A stretch of 5,416 nt of DNA from Verrucomicrobiota bacterium (GTDB lineage Bacteria; Verrucomicrobiota; Verrucomicrobiia; Verrucomicrobiales; DEV007): contig JAQCER010000298.1 of NCBI GenBank assembly GCA_027618625.1, forward strand, positions 1 to 5,416, written 5' to 3'. This document shows positions 1-5,416 of the stretch, one piece after another; position 1 is the stretch's first letter, and every line of letters begins with the position of its first letter. The notes beneath the pieces are model-generated. The model saw only the letters and a list, made by a program, of their open reading frames with translations. It did no database searches and was not told where the DNA came from. Both the position numbers and the translations under genes were made by a program.

Positions 1-749
1 TCCTGCTTCTTCAATGCATCAAGCCAGGCTGCGACATCGACGACGCCCGTTCCCGCGACGACGACGGGAGCATTTCCATAATCGGCCTTGTCTTTCAGGT
101 GAACGCTGACCACGCGCCCCGAGAGAATGCGGAGACAATCGACCGGTTTTAAATGGGATGTGCACCAGTGGCCGAGGTCAGCGCAGGCACCGACGCGATG
201 ATCACGACTTTCGACGACGCCAAGGATGTAAAGCGGATGCCACACTTTGTATTTAGGATTGCTCATCGAGCCACCGTGCTCGTGGAAGGCGACCTTTATA
301 TCATATTCCTTGGCCGCGGCTTCCCAGGCAACGATCTGCTCGGCCGATTCCGTACAGACCGCATAGAGTTCCATCTTCTTGGCGAACTTCATGATGGCCT
401 GCACTTCTTCGGGGCTGTTGGCTCCAACGACACCATAGTTCACTGGGCGGATTCCCTGGCGTACGCACTCGGCTTTCAGTTCTGCCATGGCGGACTCGGA
501 CATTGTGTGGCCGACTTTCTCCTCCGAACCTGGCTTGAGTTTCTGACCCGGGTAGAATTCGATCATGTTGCCCCCTGCTTCCTTGGTCTTGGCAATCGCT
601 TCAAACGCCGAGAATCGATTGAAGGTGTAAGCCTGGCAACCGATGAACCAGCCGTCCTGTTTGAGCAATTCCGGAATCGGATCAGCGTATACGGTCGCGG
701 CGAACGCGAGGCTGAGAGAGGCAAGGTGGAGAAGTCGGATGGTTTTCAT
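1..749 (-). CDS. Exported sugar phosphate isomerase/epimerase-like protein, C-terminus cut by window edge
   Basis: The minus frame opens at ATG 749 and stays open to base 1, giving 249 residues with no stop. Residues 1-22 form a Sec signal peptide: a basic start (MKTIR), a Leu/Ala-rich core and a V-Y-A cleavage site before Asp23. The mature part reads as a xylose-isomerase-like TIM barrel: W-F-I-G-C-Q at 34-39, N-M-I-E-F-Y at 61-66, F-H-E-H at 155-158, D-L-G-H-W at 191-195 and V-H-L-K-D at 216-220. The E, H and D residues in these motifs sit where this superfamily binds a divalent metal. The last conserved Glu and final helix (roughly 30-40 residues) lie beyond the window. The family isomerises or epimerises sugars or their derivatives, but the substrate here cannot be told, and an exported copy is unlikely to see sugar phosphates. 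It lies 199 bases downstream of the beta-helix gene on the same strand. No clear Shine-Dalgarno precedes the start, which was chosen because it gives the signal peptide. Confidence 0.93.
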   Translation of the reverse strand, partial: MKTIRLLHLASLSLAFAATVYADPIPELLKQDGWFIGCQAYTFNRFSAFEAIAKTKEAGGNMIEFYPGQKLKPGSEEKVGHTMSESAMAELKAECVRQGIRPVNYGVVGANSPEEVQAIMKFAKKMELYAVCTESAEQIVAWEAAAKEYDIKVAFHEHGGSMSNPKYKVWHPLYILGVVESRDHRVGACADLGHWCTSHLKPVDCLRILSGRVVSVHLKDKADYGNAPVVVAGTGVVDVAAWLDALKKQ

Positions 750-861
750 GGAATGGGTAAGGTGGAAATCCAGTGTGCGTGTTTGGAATGTGAGTGCAAA
801 TCAAGATGGGGTCGGACGCATCCCGCGTGCTTGGGGGGAACTTATGAACCGGGCGTCATGG

Positions 862-890
862 TGTCAATGCCTAAGGAAAATTCAGAAACG
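862..890 (-). promoter_or_regulatory. Weak candidate promoter for the isomerase-like gene
   Basis: Reading the minus strand, TTGACA lies at 867-862, a perfect -35 box. A 17-base spacer then leads to TAAGTT (844-839), which matches only 3 of 6 bases of TATAAT. It lies about 90 bases upstream of the isomerase start, in the gap between the two minus-strand genes. The good -35 box supports it and the poor -10 box argues against it. The two genes could equally be cotranscribed, since I see no convincing terminator in 750-948. Confidence 0.2.
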
Positions 891-948
891 TAGGACGGAA
901 AGGAAGAGCATTTCATCGGCAAAGTCTCCGGGGACGGCTTTGTTCGCG

Positions 949-2274
949 CTACTCACGTTGATCCACCAGTGCCTGTTCCGCTTCGATGTGGTTTCCGTCC
1001 AGATCCAAGTCGCCCACGTTTTCCTCAATGAGGATGCCTGATGTCTGAAGCCTTGCTGCGCCAGTGCGTGTATCACGGAGGGTATTGTTTTTGAAAACGA
1101 GGTACTTCACCTCCCCGCGAATCCGAATGCCCGCGACAGGGGTGTCGCGGCCGTTGTCTTCAATGAGGTTGTCTTCGACGCGATTGCGATGACCAGCCAT
1201 GCCGAGAGATTCGTTGCGGAAGAAGATACCGTCGCTGTGATTGTAACGAACGAGGTTTTTGGCAAAAAGGTTGTCGGAATCTTTGTGACCGATGGAAATT
1301 CCGAAGCGCCCGTTGTTCTCCAGGAAGTTGCTTTCGAAGACACCGTGCCGCACGCGCCAGCAGAGGAACAAGCCGTCCTCGCCATTGCCGGTGGCCCTGC
1401 ATCCACGAATGGTCGCGCGCTGTGAGCCGCTGCCAGGATGCAGTCCCAGTGACGCATTGTTCTCGCTCACACAGTTCTCAACGATGACATCGTTCGACTG
1501 CTGGAAGCTGATGCCGTCTCCGTTAAAATTGCGCACGACGCAATCGCGGATCACCGTGCCGAATCCACGGTAAAGGTAGATGCCCGCGCCACGGCACCCG
1601 TTCAAGTGCACGTTGTGATCCTTGTTGCCGTCAATGGTCAGTCCTTCGATGCGGGCACCTTCGATGTTTGTTCCACTGACGACCGGGAACACTGTCGCTG
1701 CCTTGGCATCGTTACTGACCATGCAGTCTGCATTCAACGAAGTGTCGATCGCCAGCGTATTGCCGTCCGTTCCAATGATACGACCAACCGTTGTGTGGAA
1801 CCCGCCCGAACCAGCATCCCAGACCGTGATGCCGTAGCCCGGCTGAAATCCCGCGGCCGCCGCGACGGTCACTTGTTCTTCGCCAAAGTCGCCATCCAAT
1901 CCGAGAGCCGAAACGCTGCACTTCGACTTCAGCAGTATGGTCTCGCCCGCGGTTCCGCGCACGGTGACGTTTGCCCGCAGGTGCAGTGAATCGTTCATGA
2001 CGTAGGTGCCTGGCAGGATTTCCACTATTCCGCCGTCCAATCCGGCGATGTAGTCCACCGCTGCCTGCAACCCGCGATTGTCCGTTCCAACAATGTCCGC
2101 ACCTGCATGGCCAACGGTGATGGTCGGCAGGATCTTCATCTTCGAGCGCATTTTCGCCTGGAGTTGCCTCTCTTCAGGTGGCGGCGAAAAATCGCGGGAA
2201 TTACTGTCGTCGGCCCGAACGGTGAAGCTCAAAAGACTGATCAAAAGGGCCTGCGGAAGTGCGAACATTCTCAT
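949..2274 (-). CDS. Exported right-handed parallel beta-helix (pectin-lyase-fold) protein
   Basis: The product has 441 residues with a complete frame ending in TAG at 951-949. Residues 1-21 are a signal peptide (hydrophobic L-L-I-S-L-L core, V-R-A cleavage site before Asp22), so the protein is exported. After a linker, the segment near 67-118 (G-L-Q-A-A-V-D, then G-G-I-V-E-I-L-P-G-T-Y) is the typical N-terminal cap and first strand of pectate-lyase-superfamily proteins. From about 205 to 430 there are stacked coils: G-I or G-L pairs recur at 231, 254, 277, 301, 325, 349 and 382, mostly every 23-24 residues, preceded by Asn-rich turns (E-N-N, G-N-G, N-N-G). This matches NosD/PbH1 beta-helix repeats. 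Such proteins bind, cleave or epimerise polysaccharides, and the exact activity is not readable here. Met3 is an alternative start. No strong Shine-Dalgarno is present. The same-strand neighbour downstream is another exported carbohydrate-type protein, suggesting a shared polysaccharide role (inference). Confidence 0.93.
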   Translation of the reverse strand: MRMFALPQALLISLLSFTVRADDSNSRDFSPPPEERQLQAKMRSKMKILPTITVGHAGADIVGTDNRGLQAAVDYIAGLDGGIVEILPGTYVMNDSLHLRANVTVRGTAGETILLKSKCSVSALGLDGDFGEEQVTVAAAAGFQPGYGITVWDAGSGGFHTTVGRIIGTDGNTLAIDTSLNADCMVSNDAKAATVFPVVSGTNIEGARIEGLTIDGNKDHNVHLNGCRGAGIYLYRGFGTVIRDCVVRNFNGDGISFQQSNDVIVENCVSENNASLGLHPGSGSQRATIRGCRATGNGEDGLFLCWRVRHGVFESNFLENNGRFGISIGHKDSDNLFAKNLVRYNHSDGIFFRNESLGMAGHRNRVEDNLIEDNGRDTPVAGIRIRGEVKYLVFKNNTLRDTRTGAARLQTSGILIEENVGDLDLDGNHIEAEQALVDQRE

Positions 2275-2303
2275 GTAATCTACACTACCAGACGCCCCGG
2301 CTT

Positions 2304-2358
2304 TCGGACGACAGCCATTTTAATATATCTCGACTAATATGGCTGAAATTTCGTCCGA
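2304..2358. repeat. Split inverted repeat around an AT-rich core
   Basis: TCGGACG (2304-2310) is the exact reverse complement of CGTCCGA (2352-2358). Just inside it, CAGCCAT (2312-2318) is the exact reverse complement of ATGGCTG (2339-2345). One base separates the two arms on the left and six on the right. The 20-base core between them is AT-rich and contains TAATAT twice (2321-2326 and 2335-2340), resembling -10 boxes. As DNA it could be an operator controlling the divergent genes. As RNA it would form a two-part hairpin with an internal loop. The right inner arm contains the start codon of the candidate small ORF. Confidence 0.6.
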
Positions 2359-2485
2359 GTCACTCGAATCACTCGATGCGATCGCCCGATGGGCTACAGG
2401 AGCAGAACGTCAGCGACCCGTCATCCAGAATTCGGAACCCGGTGCCTGCATGAAAACCTGTCGTCGTGCGATGGAAACGTTTTGA
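2339..2485 (+). CDS. Candidate small ORF, 48 residues, unknown function
   Basis: The frame opens at ATG 2339 and ends at TGA 2483-2485. It begins MAEISSESLESLDAIARWAT and ends with a Cys- and Arg-containing tail (C-M-K-T-C-R-R). The N-terminal half is acidic and could form an amphipathic helix. I recognise no family. Support comes from context: its start follows an AT-rich stretch ending TAAT-ATG, much like the metK and ahcY starts, and a terminator-like hairpin begins 25 bases after its stop. A 9-base in-frame near-repeat at 2360-2377 encodes S-L-E then S-L-D. Against it are the absence of a Shine-Dalgarno, the lack of a clear -35 box and the short length, which chance could explain. It could instead be leader RNA of metK or a decayed gene fragment. 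Confidence 0.33.
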   Translation: MAEISSESLESLDAIARWATGAERQRPVIQNSEPGACMKTCRRAMETF

Positions 2486-2510
2486 GGTGCGCTTTTTGAG
2501 GCGATGCGAA

Positions 2511-2532
2511 GGGAGTGCCGGCTCCCATTTTT
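2511..2532 (+). terminator. Intrinsic-terminator-like hairpin upstream of metK
   Basis: GGGAGT (2511-2516) pairs with GCTCCC (2521-2526), giving five Watson-Crick pairs plus a closing G-U around the tetraloop GCCG. It is followed by A and then five T residues (2528-2532). The T-tract is only on the plus strand, so it would stop rightward transcription. It lies 138 bases before metK and upstream of the metK promoter candidate. It would therefore end a small transcript starting near 2300-2340 or act as an attenuator in a long metK leader. The stem is short, so its strength is uncertain. Confidence 0.6.
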
Positions 2533-2612
2533 AACTCGTAGAAGGTCCATTCGGTTCAGTCAGAAAAAACAGGACATGACGAAATTTCTCTAAACTTTCC
2601 CAATCACCCCGG

Positions 2613-2640
2613 TTGACCTCTGCAAAACAGGTGCTAAATA
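2613..2640 (+). promoter_or_regulatory. Probable sigma-70-type promoter of metK
   Basis: TTGACC (2613-2618, 5 of 6 to the -35 consensus) is followed after 16 bases by TAAATA (2635-2640, 3 of 6 to the -10 consensus). Transcription would start near 2647, leaving a leader of roughly 25 bases. The spacer contains a small dyad, CTG-CAAAA-CAG (2620-2630), and ACCT/AGGT can pair around it (2616-2619 with 2629-2632). This could be a binding site or chance. The weak -10 box keeps confidence moderate. Confidence 0.45.
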
Positions 2641-2656
2641 ACATATCAACATATCA
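2641..2656 (+). repeat. Perfect 8-base tandem repeat in the metK leader
   Basis: ACATATCA occurs twice in direct succession (2641-2648 and 2649-2656), immediately after the candidate -10 box and 14 bases before the metK start codon. The leader continues AT-rich to the ATG with no Shine-Dalgarno-like purine run. The repeat could be a regulator site, an unstructured ribosome-loading leader, or slippage. Confidence 0.6.
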
Positions 2657-2670
2657 TAATCTGTAAATAT

Positions 2671-3876
2671 ATGGCAAACAGCTTCATCTTCTCCTCCGAA
2701 TCCGTCACTGAAGGACATCCTGACAAAGTGTGTGACACCATCTCCGATTCCGTTCTGGATGCGTGCCTTACGAATGATCCCAAGAGCCGCGTGGCCTGCG
2801 AAACAATGGTCAAGGACAACGCTGTCATTCTTGGCGGTGAGATCACCACATCGTCGGAATTCGATTACCGTGAAGTAGTTAAGAAGGCGCTAATCGAGAT
2901 CAACTACGACAGGAAGTATGCTGAGGGCACCGATTACAGCTACACCTGTAAATTCGATGCGCAGAACTTCTTCTTTATGAACCTGTTGGGCCAGCAGTCC
3001 CCGGATATAGCCCAGGGCGTTGATGCGGCTGCCGCAGCTGACAAAGAAACTGCAGAGCAGGGCGCCGGCGACCAGGGCATCATGTTTGGCTACGCCTGTG
3101 ACGACACTCCGGAGCTGATGCCGGCACCCATTGCCTACTCCCACCGCCTGGGGGAAGCGATTACCAAGCTGCGCAAAGATCGCATCCACACCTGGCTGCG
3201 GCCGGACTCGAAGACTCAGGTTTCGATGGAATACGTCAATGGCAGGCCAACCCGCGTCACAGCAATTGTGGTTTCCACCATGCATGCAAAAGAGATCACC
3301 ACTCAGGAGATTCGCGAAATCCTGAGGCGCGACCTGATCGATAAAGTCATTCCTTCCGCGCTCCTCACCGAAGAGACAGCTTATCACATCAACCCGACTG
3401 GATTATTCGTCGTTGGTGGCCCCGAAGGTGACTGCGGGCTTACCGGGCGCAAAATCATTGTCGATTCCTACGGCGGCATGGGACGTCACGGTGGCGGCGC
3501 ATTCTCCGGAAAGGATCCATCAAAGGTGGACCGCTCGGCTGCTTACATGTGCCGCTATGTCGCGAAGAACATTGTTGCTGCTGGCCTTGCCACGAAGTGT
3601 GAACTTCAAACTGCATACGCCATCGGCTTCCCCGATCCTGTCAGCCTGACGGTGGAAACCTTCGGCACCAACACTGTCGACGAAGCCAAGATTGAAAAAG
3701 CCGTGGCGGAAGTCTTCAGCTTCAAGCCCGCAGATATCATCAGCCAGCTCAATCTGCTGCGCCCAATCTATCGCGAGTCCACCAACTACGGTCACTTCGG
3801 ACGCGAATCGAACACCGATGCTCTTACCTGGGAGCGTACCGACAAGGCAGAGGCGCTCAAGAGCGCAGTTTGCTAG
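2671..3876 (+). CDS. metK: S-adenosylmethionine synthetase (methionine adenosyltransferase)
   Basis: This 401-residue cytoplasmic enzyme joins methionine and ATP to make SAM, releasing phosphate and pyrophosphate, and normally works as a tetramer of two dimers with Mg2+ and K+. The diagnostic motifs are all present: E-G-H-P-D-K at 14-19 (His16 and Asp18 at the active site), [11 protein letters not shown] at 131-141, D-S-K-T-Q-V at 179-184, [10 protein letters not shown] at 256-265, and the phosphate-binding G-G-G-A-F-S-G-K-D at 274-282 followed by [10 protein letters not shown]. The length is slightly above the roughly 385 residues of the E. coli enzyme, with no missing key residue. The start is set by the usual [11 protein letters not shown] opening. 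No Shine-Dalgarno precedes it. ahcY follows 168 bases downstream on the same strand with no strong terminator between them, so the two are probably coexpressed for the activated methyl cycle. Confidence 0.99.
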   Translation: MANSFIFSSESVTEGHPDKVCDTISDSVLDACLTNDPKSRVACETMVKDNAVILGGEITTSSEFDYREVVKKALIEINYDRKYAEGTDYSYTCKFDAQNFFFMNLLGQQSPDIAQGVDAAAAADKETAEQGAGDQGIMFGYACDDTPELMPAPIAYSHRLGEAITKLRKDRIHTWLRPDSKTQVSMEYVNGRPTRVTAIVVSTMHAKEITTQEIREILRRDLIDKVIPSALLTEETAYHINPTGLFVVGGPEGDCGLTGRKIIVDSYGGMGRHGGGAFSGKDPSKVDRSAAYMCRYVAKNIVAAGLATKCELQTAYAIGFPDPVSLTVETFGTNTVDEAKIEKAVAEVFSFKPADIISQLNLLRPIYRESTNYGHFGRESNTDALTWERTDKAEALKSAVC

Positions 3877-4044
3877 TTTTCAGAGTCCAACTTTTGGTAG
3901 AAAGCCGGTGGCATTGACTTTAGGAGAGACGACTTCATAGCCGAGACCAAAGCAATCGTTGCCATCCCCCCAAGGCGAGATCAGCTGCATCGGAGGCTGT
4001 CCGGCGCTGAAAACTTAAGACTGAACCAACGAATTTTTTAACTT
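3877..4044 (+). promoter_or_regulatory. metK-ahcY spacer with potential RNA structure
   Basis: This 168-base gap can form nested stems. GCCGG (3904-3908) pairs with CCGGC (4001-4005), TGGCA (3909-3913) with TGCCA (3960-3964), and CAGC (3982-3985) with GCTG (3996-3999). TCAGC (3981-3985) can alternatively pair with GCTGA (4006-4010), giving a possible switch between two folds. A TTGACT (3914-3919) with a weak CATAGC 16 bases on could be an internal promoter. The six T residues at 4034-4039 have no GC-rich hairpin directly before them, so they do not make a terminator. The spacer is longer than needed in a simple operon. Placement before ahcY makes SAH or SAM sensing an attractive but unproven idea. 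Confidence 0.3.
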
Positions 4045-5416
4045 ATGAATACCACAGCAACCGAGGACTACAAAGTAGCCGACATCACGCTTGCCGACTT
4101 TGGTCGCAAGGAAATTTCAATCGCCGAGCATGAGATGCCAGGACTGGTATCGGTGCGCGAAAAGTATGCCGCTAGCCAGCCGCTGAAAGGGGTGCGCATC
4201 ATGGGGTCGTTGCACATGACGATTCAGACAGCAGTGCTGATCGAAACGCTCGCTGATCTGGGTGCTGACGTTCGCTGGTGTTCGTGCAACATTTTCTCAA
4301 CGCAGAATCATGCAGCTGCAGCGATTGCCGCTGGTGGTCATCCAGTGTTCGCCTGGAAAGGGGAAACCCTTGAGGAATACTGGGACTGCACCATCAGGGC
4401 CCTGACTTGGCCTGATGGATCTGGCCCGGAGATGATCGTTGACGACGGTGGCGACGCGACCCTTTTGATCCACAAAGGCTATGAGCTCGAAGAGGGAAGT
4501 GATTGGGTCAATACTCCTTCAGGAAACCACGAGGAGAAGGTGATTAAAGATCTTCTCAAGAAAGTGCACGCGGAAGATCCGCAGAAGTGGCACCGCTACA
4601 TGAAGGGCTGGAAGGGCGTGAGTGAAGAGACCACCACTGGAGTGCATCGTCTCTACCAGATGGCGGAAGCGCAGACCCTCCGCGTTCCTGCGATCAACGT
4701 AAACGACTCGGTTACCAAGTCCAAGTTTGACAACCTCTACGGCTGCCGTGAATCGTTGATCGACGGCATCAAGCGCGCCACGGACGTCATGATTGCAGGG
4801 AAAGTAGCCGTCATCTGCGGCTACGGTGATGTGGGCAAAGGCTGTGCCCAGGCAATGCGTGGTATGGGAGCCCGCGTGGTCGTTACCGAAATCGATCCTA
4901 TCTGCGCACTCCAGGCTGCGATGGAAGGATTTACCGTCACCACAGTCGAAGACACCCTCGGCTGGGGTGATATCTACGTTACGACTACGGGTAACAAAGA
5001 CATCATCCTGTATGACCATATGGCGAAGATGAAAGATCAGGCCATCGTGTGTAACATCGGCCACTTCGACAACGAGATCGAGATCGATAAGCTGAACGCA
5101 GCGGAAGGCGTTACCTGCGAAGAGATCAAGCCGGAAGCAGTAGGCGCAGTCGATCGCTACACATTCCCTGACGGGCACTGCATCTTCATGCTCGCCAAAG
5201 GCCGCCTCGTGAACCTCGGTTGCGCCACCGGCCACCCGAGCTTCGTGATGAGCAACAGCTTCACCAACCAGACCTTGGCGCAGATCGACCTGTGGAAAAA
5301 CCGCGAGACGAACAAGCCCGGTGTCACAGTGCTCTCGAAGGAACTCGACGAGGAAGTCGCGAGACTGCACCTCGAAAAGATCGGCGCGAAGCTCACCGAG
5401 CTGACCCCGGAGCAAG
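4045..5416 (+). CDS. ahcY: S-adenosylhomocysteine hydrolase, C-terminus cut by window edge
   Basis: 457 residues are visible. The enzyme reversibly splits S-adenosylhomocysteine into homocysteine and adenosine using tightly bound NAD, in the cytoplasm, usually as a tetramer. Visible motifs are G-S-L-H-M-T at 54-59, D-D-G-G-D at 133-137, S-E-E-T-T-T-G-V-H at 193-201, [11 protein letters not shown] at 220-230 (catalytic Lys225, Asp229, Asn230, then Cys234), the NAD-binding G-Y-G-D-V-G-K-G at 259-266, C-N-I-G-H-F-D-N-E at 346-354 and [10 protein letters not shown] at 397-406. The stretch near 157-190 is the extra segment seen in many bacterial and plant enzymes but absent from the human one. About 15-20 residues are missing, including the usual K-P-x-x-Y-R-Y tail that reaches the neighbouring subunit's NAD. 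The start precedes the conserved D-Y-K-V-A-D opening and has a T-rich leader with no Shine-Dalgarno. A long minus-strand open frame opposite 4519-5415 is only a shadow. Confidence 0.99.
   Translation, partial: MNTTATEDYKVADITLADFGRKEISIAEHEMPGLVSVREKYAASQPLKGVRIMGSLHMTIQTAVLIETLADLGADVRWCSCNIFSTQNHAAAAIAAGGHPVFAWKGETLEEYWDCTIRALTWPDGSGPEMIVDDGGDATLLIHKGYELEEGSDWVNTPSGNHEEKVIKDLLKKVHAEDPQKWHRYMKGWKGVSEETTTGVHRLYQMAEAQTLRVPAINVNDSVTKSKFDNLYGCRESLIDGIKRATDVMIAGKVAVICGYGDVGKGCAQAMRGMGARVVVTEIDPICALQAAMEGFTVTTVEDTLGWGDIYVTTTGNKDIILYDHMAKMKDQAIVCNIGHFDNEIEIDKLNAAEGVTCEEIKPEAVGAVDRYTFPDGHCIFMLAKGRLVNLGCATGHPSFVMSNSFTNQTLAQIDLWKNRETNKPGVTVLSKELDEEVARLHLEKIGAKLTELTPEQ

Larger units (their letters stand above)
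2275..2670. other. Divergent intergenic region between the beta-helix gene and metK
   Basis: These 396 bases separate two genes transcribed away from each other. From left to right they hold the short leader of the beta-helix gene, a split inverted repeat around an AT-rich core (2304-2358), a possible 48-codon plus-strand ORF (2339-2485), a terminator-like hairpin with T-tract (2511-2532), an unexplained stretch with an A-rich run (2533-2612), and the metK promoter and leader (2613-2670). I found no tRNA and no SAM-I, SAM-II or SAM-IV core by eye. A single simple divergent promoter would not need this length. Confidence 0.7.

Noticed and set aside
153..893. Plus-strand open frame of 246 codons
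   Set aside because: It lies opposite the isomerase-like gene, whose minus-strand translation has a signal peptide and conserved TIM-barrel metal motifs. The plus frame resembles no protein family.
921..941. Terminator after the beta-helix gene
   Set aside because: AAAG/CTTT flank a GC-rich piece, but inner pairing is poor and no T-tract follows on the minus strand.
2560..2670. SAM-II riboswitch immediately upstream of metK
   Set aside because: GCTAAA (2633-2638) and a CACC/GGTG pairing (2605-2608/2630-2633) echo the class, but the conserved loop and the Shine-Dalgarno-like 3' end are absent, and the promoter candidate overlaps the region.
2890..3387. Minus-strand open frame of 165 codons inside metK
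   Set aside because: It overlaps the fully conserved MetK coding sequence and has no recognisable motifs or start signals.
3971..4013. SAH riboswitch before ahcY
   Set aside because: There are short resemblances, but the strand after AGGCT (TGTCC) does not pair with the bases before TCAGC, so the defining P1 stem is missing. It is kept only as a weak hypothesis in the spacer finding.
4031..4040. T-tract as a terminator between metK and ahcY
   Set aside because: Six T residues are present, but no stable GC-rich hairpin immediately precedes them. They more likely form the AT-rich leader of ahcY.
4519..5415. Minus-strand open frame of 298 codons
   Set aside because: It is antisense to ahcY, whose plus-strand product is unmistakable over the same bases. 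The frame is a codon-bias shadow.

Overview
The window is a bacterial chromosome segment with two gene pairs facing away from each other across a 396-base intergenic region. All four genes are intact, except that the outer two run off the window edges. Secreted sugar-isomerase-like and beta-helix proteins, together with this style of MetK/AhcY, suggest Verrucomicrobiota or a related PVC-group bacterium. That placement is inferred from protein style only. None of the plus-strand starts (metK, ahcY, a candidate small ORF) has a clear Shine-Dalgarno sequence. They sit behind short AT-rich leaders.

Left half, minus strand: an exported right-handed parallel beta-helix protein (2274 down to 949) is followed 199 bases later by an exported sugar phosphate isomerase/epimerase-like TIM-barrel protein (749 down to the left edge, C-terminus missing). 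The second gene lies opposite a long plus-strand open frame (153-893) that is only its shadow. Both products have signal peptides, so they probably act in the periplasm or outside the cell. Together they look like part of a carbohydrate-handling locus, with substrate unknown.

Middle, 2275-2670: this region is richer than a plain divergent promoter. It holds a split inverted repeat (2304-2358), a possible 48-codon small ORF (2339-2485) whose start codon lies in the right arm of that repeat, a good intrinsic-terminator-like hairpin with a T-tract (2511-2532) on the plus strand, a sigma-70-like metK promoter (2613-2640) and a perfect 8-base tandem repeat in the metK leader. The hairpin has no established plus-strand gene upstream of it. 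That implies either a small transcript or an attenuated long metK leader.

Right half, plus strand: metK (S-adenosylmethionine synthetase, 2671-3876) and ahcY (S-adenosylhomocysteine hydrolase, 4045 to the right edge, last residues missing) form the core of the activated methyl cycle. MetK makes SAM from methionine and ATP. Methyltransferases turn SAM into SAH, and AhcY cleaves SAH to homocysteine and adenosine, relieving product inhibition of methylation. The 168-base spacer between them can form several stems and may carry a regulatory RNA or an internal promoter. I could not match it to a known SAM or SAH riboswitch by eye.

The most interesting unexplained material is the 2300-2535 block and the metK-ahcY spacer. 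The rest is ordinary.
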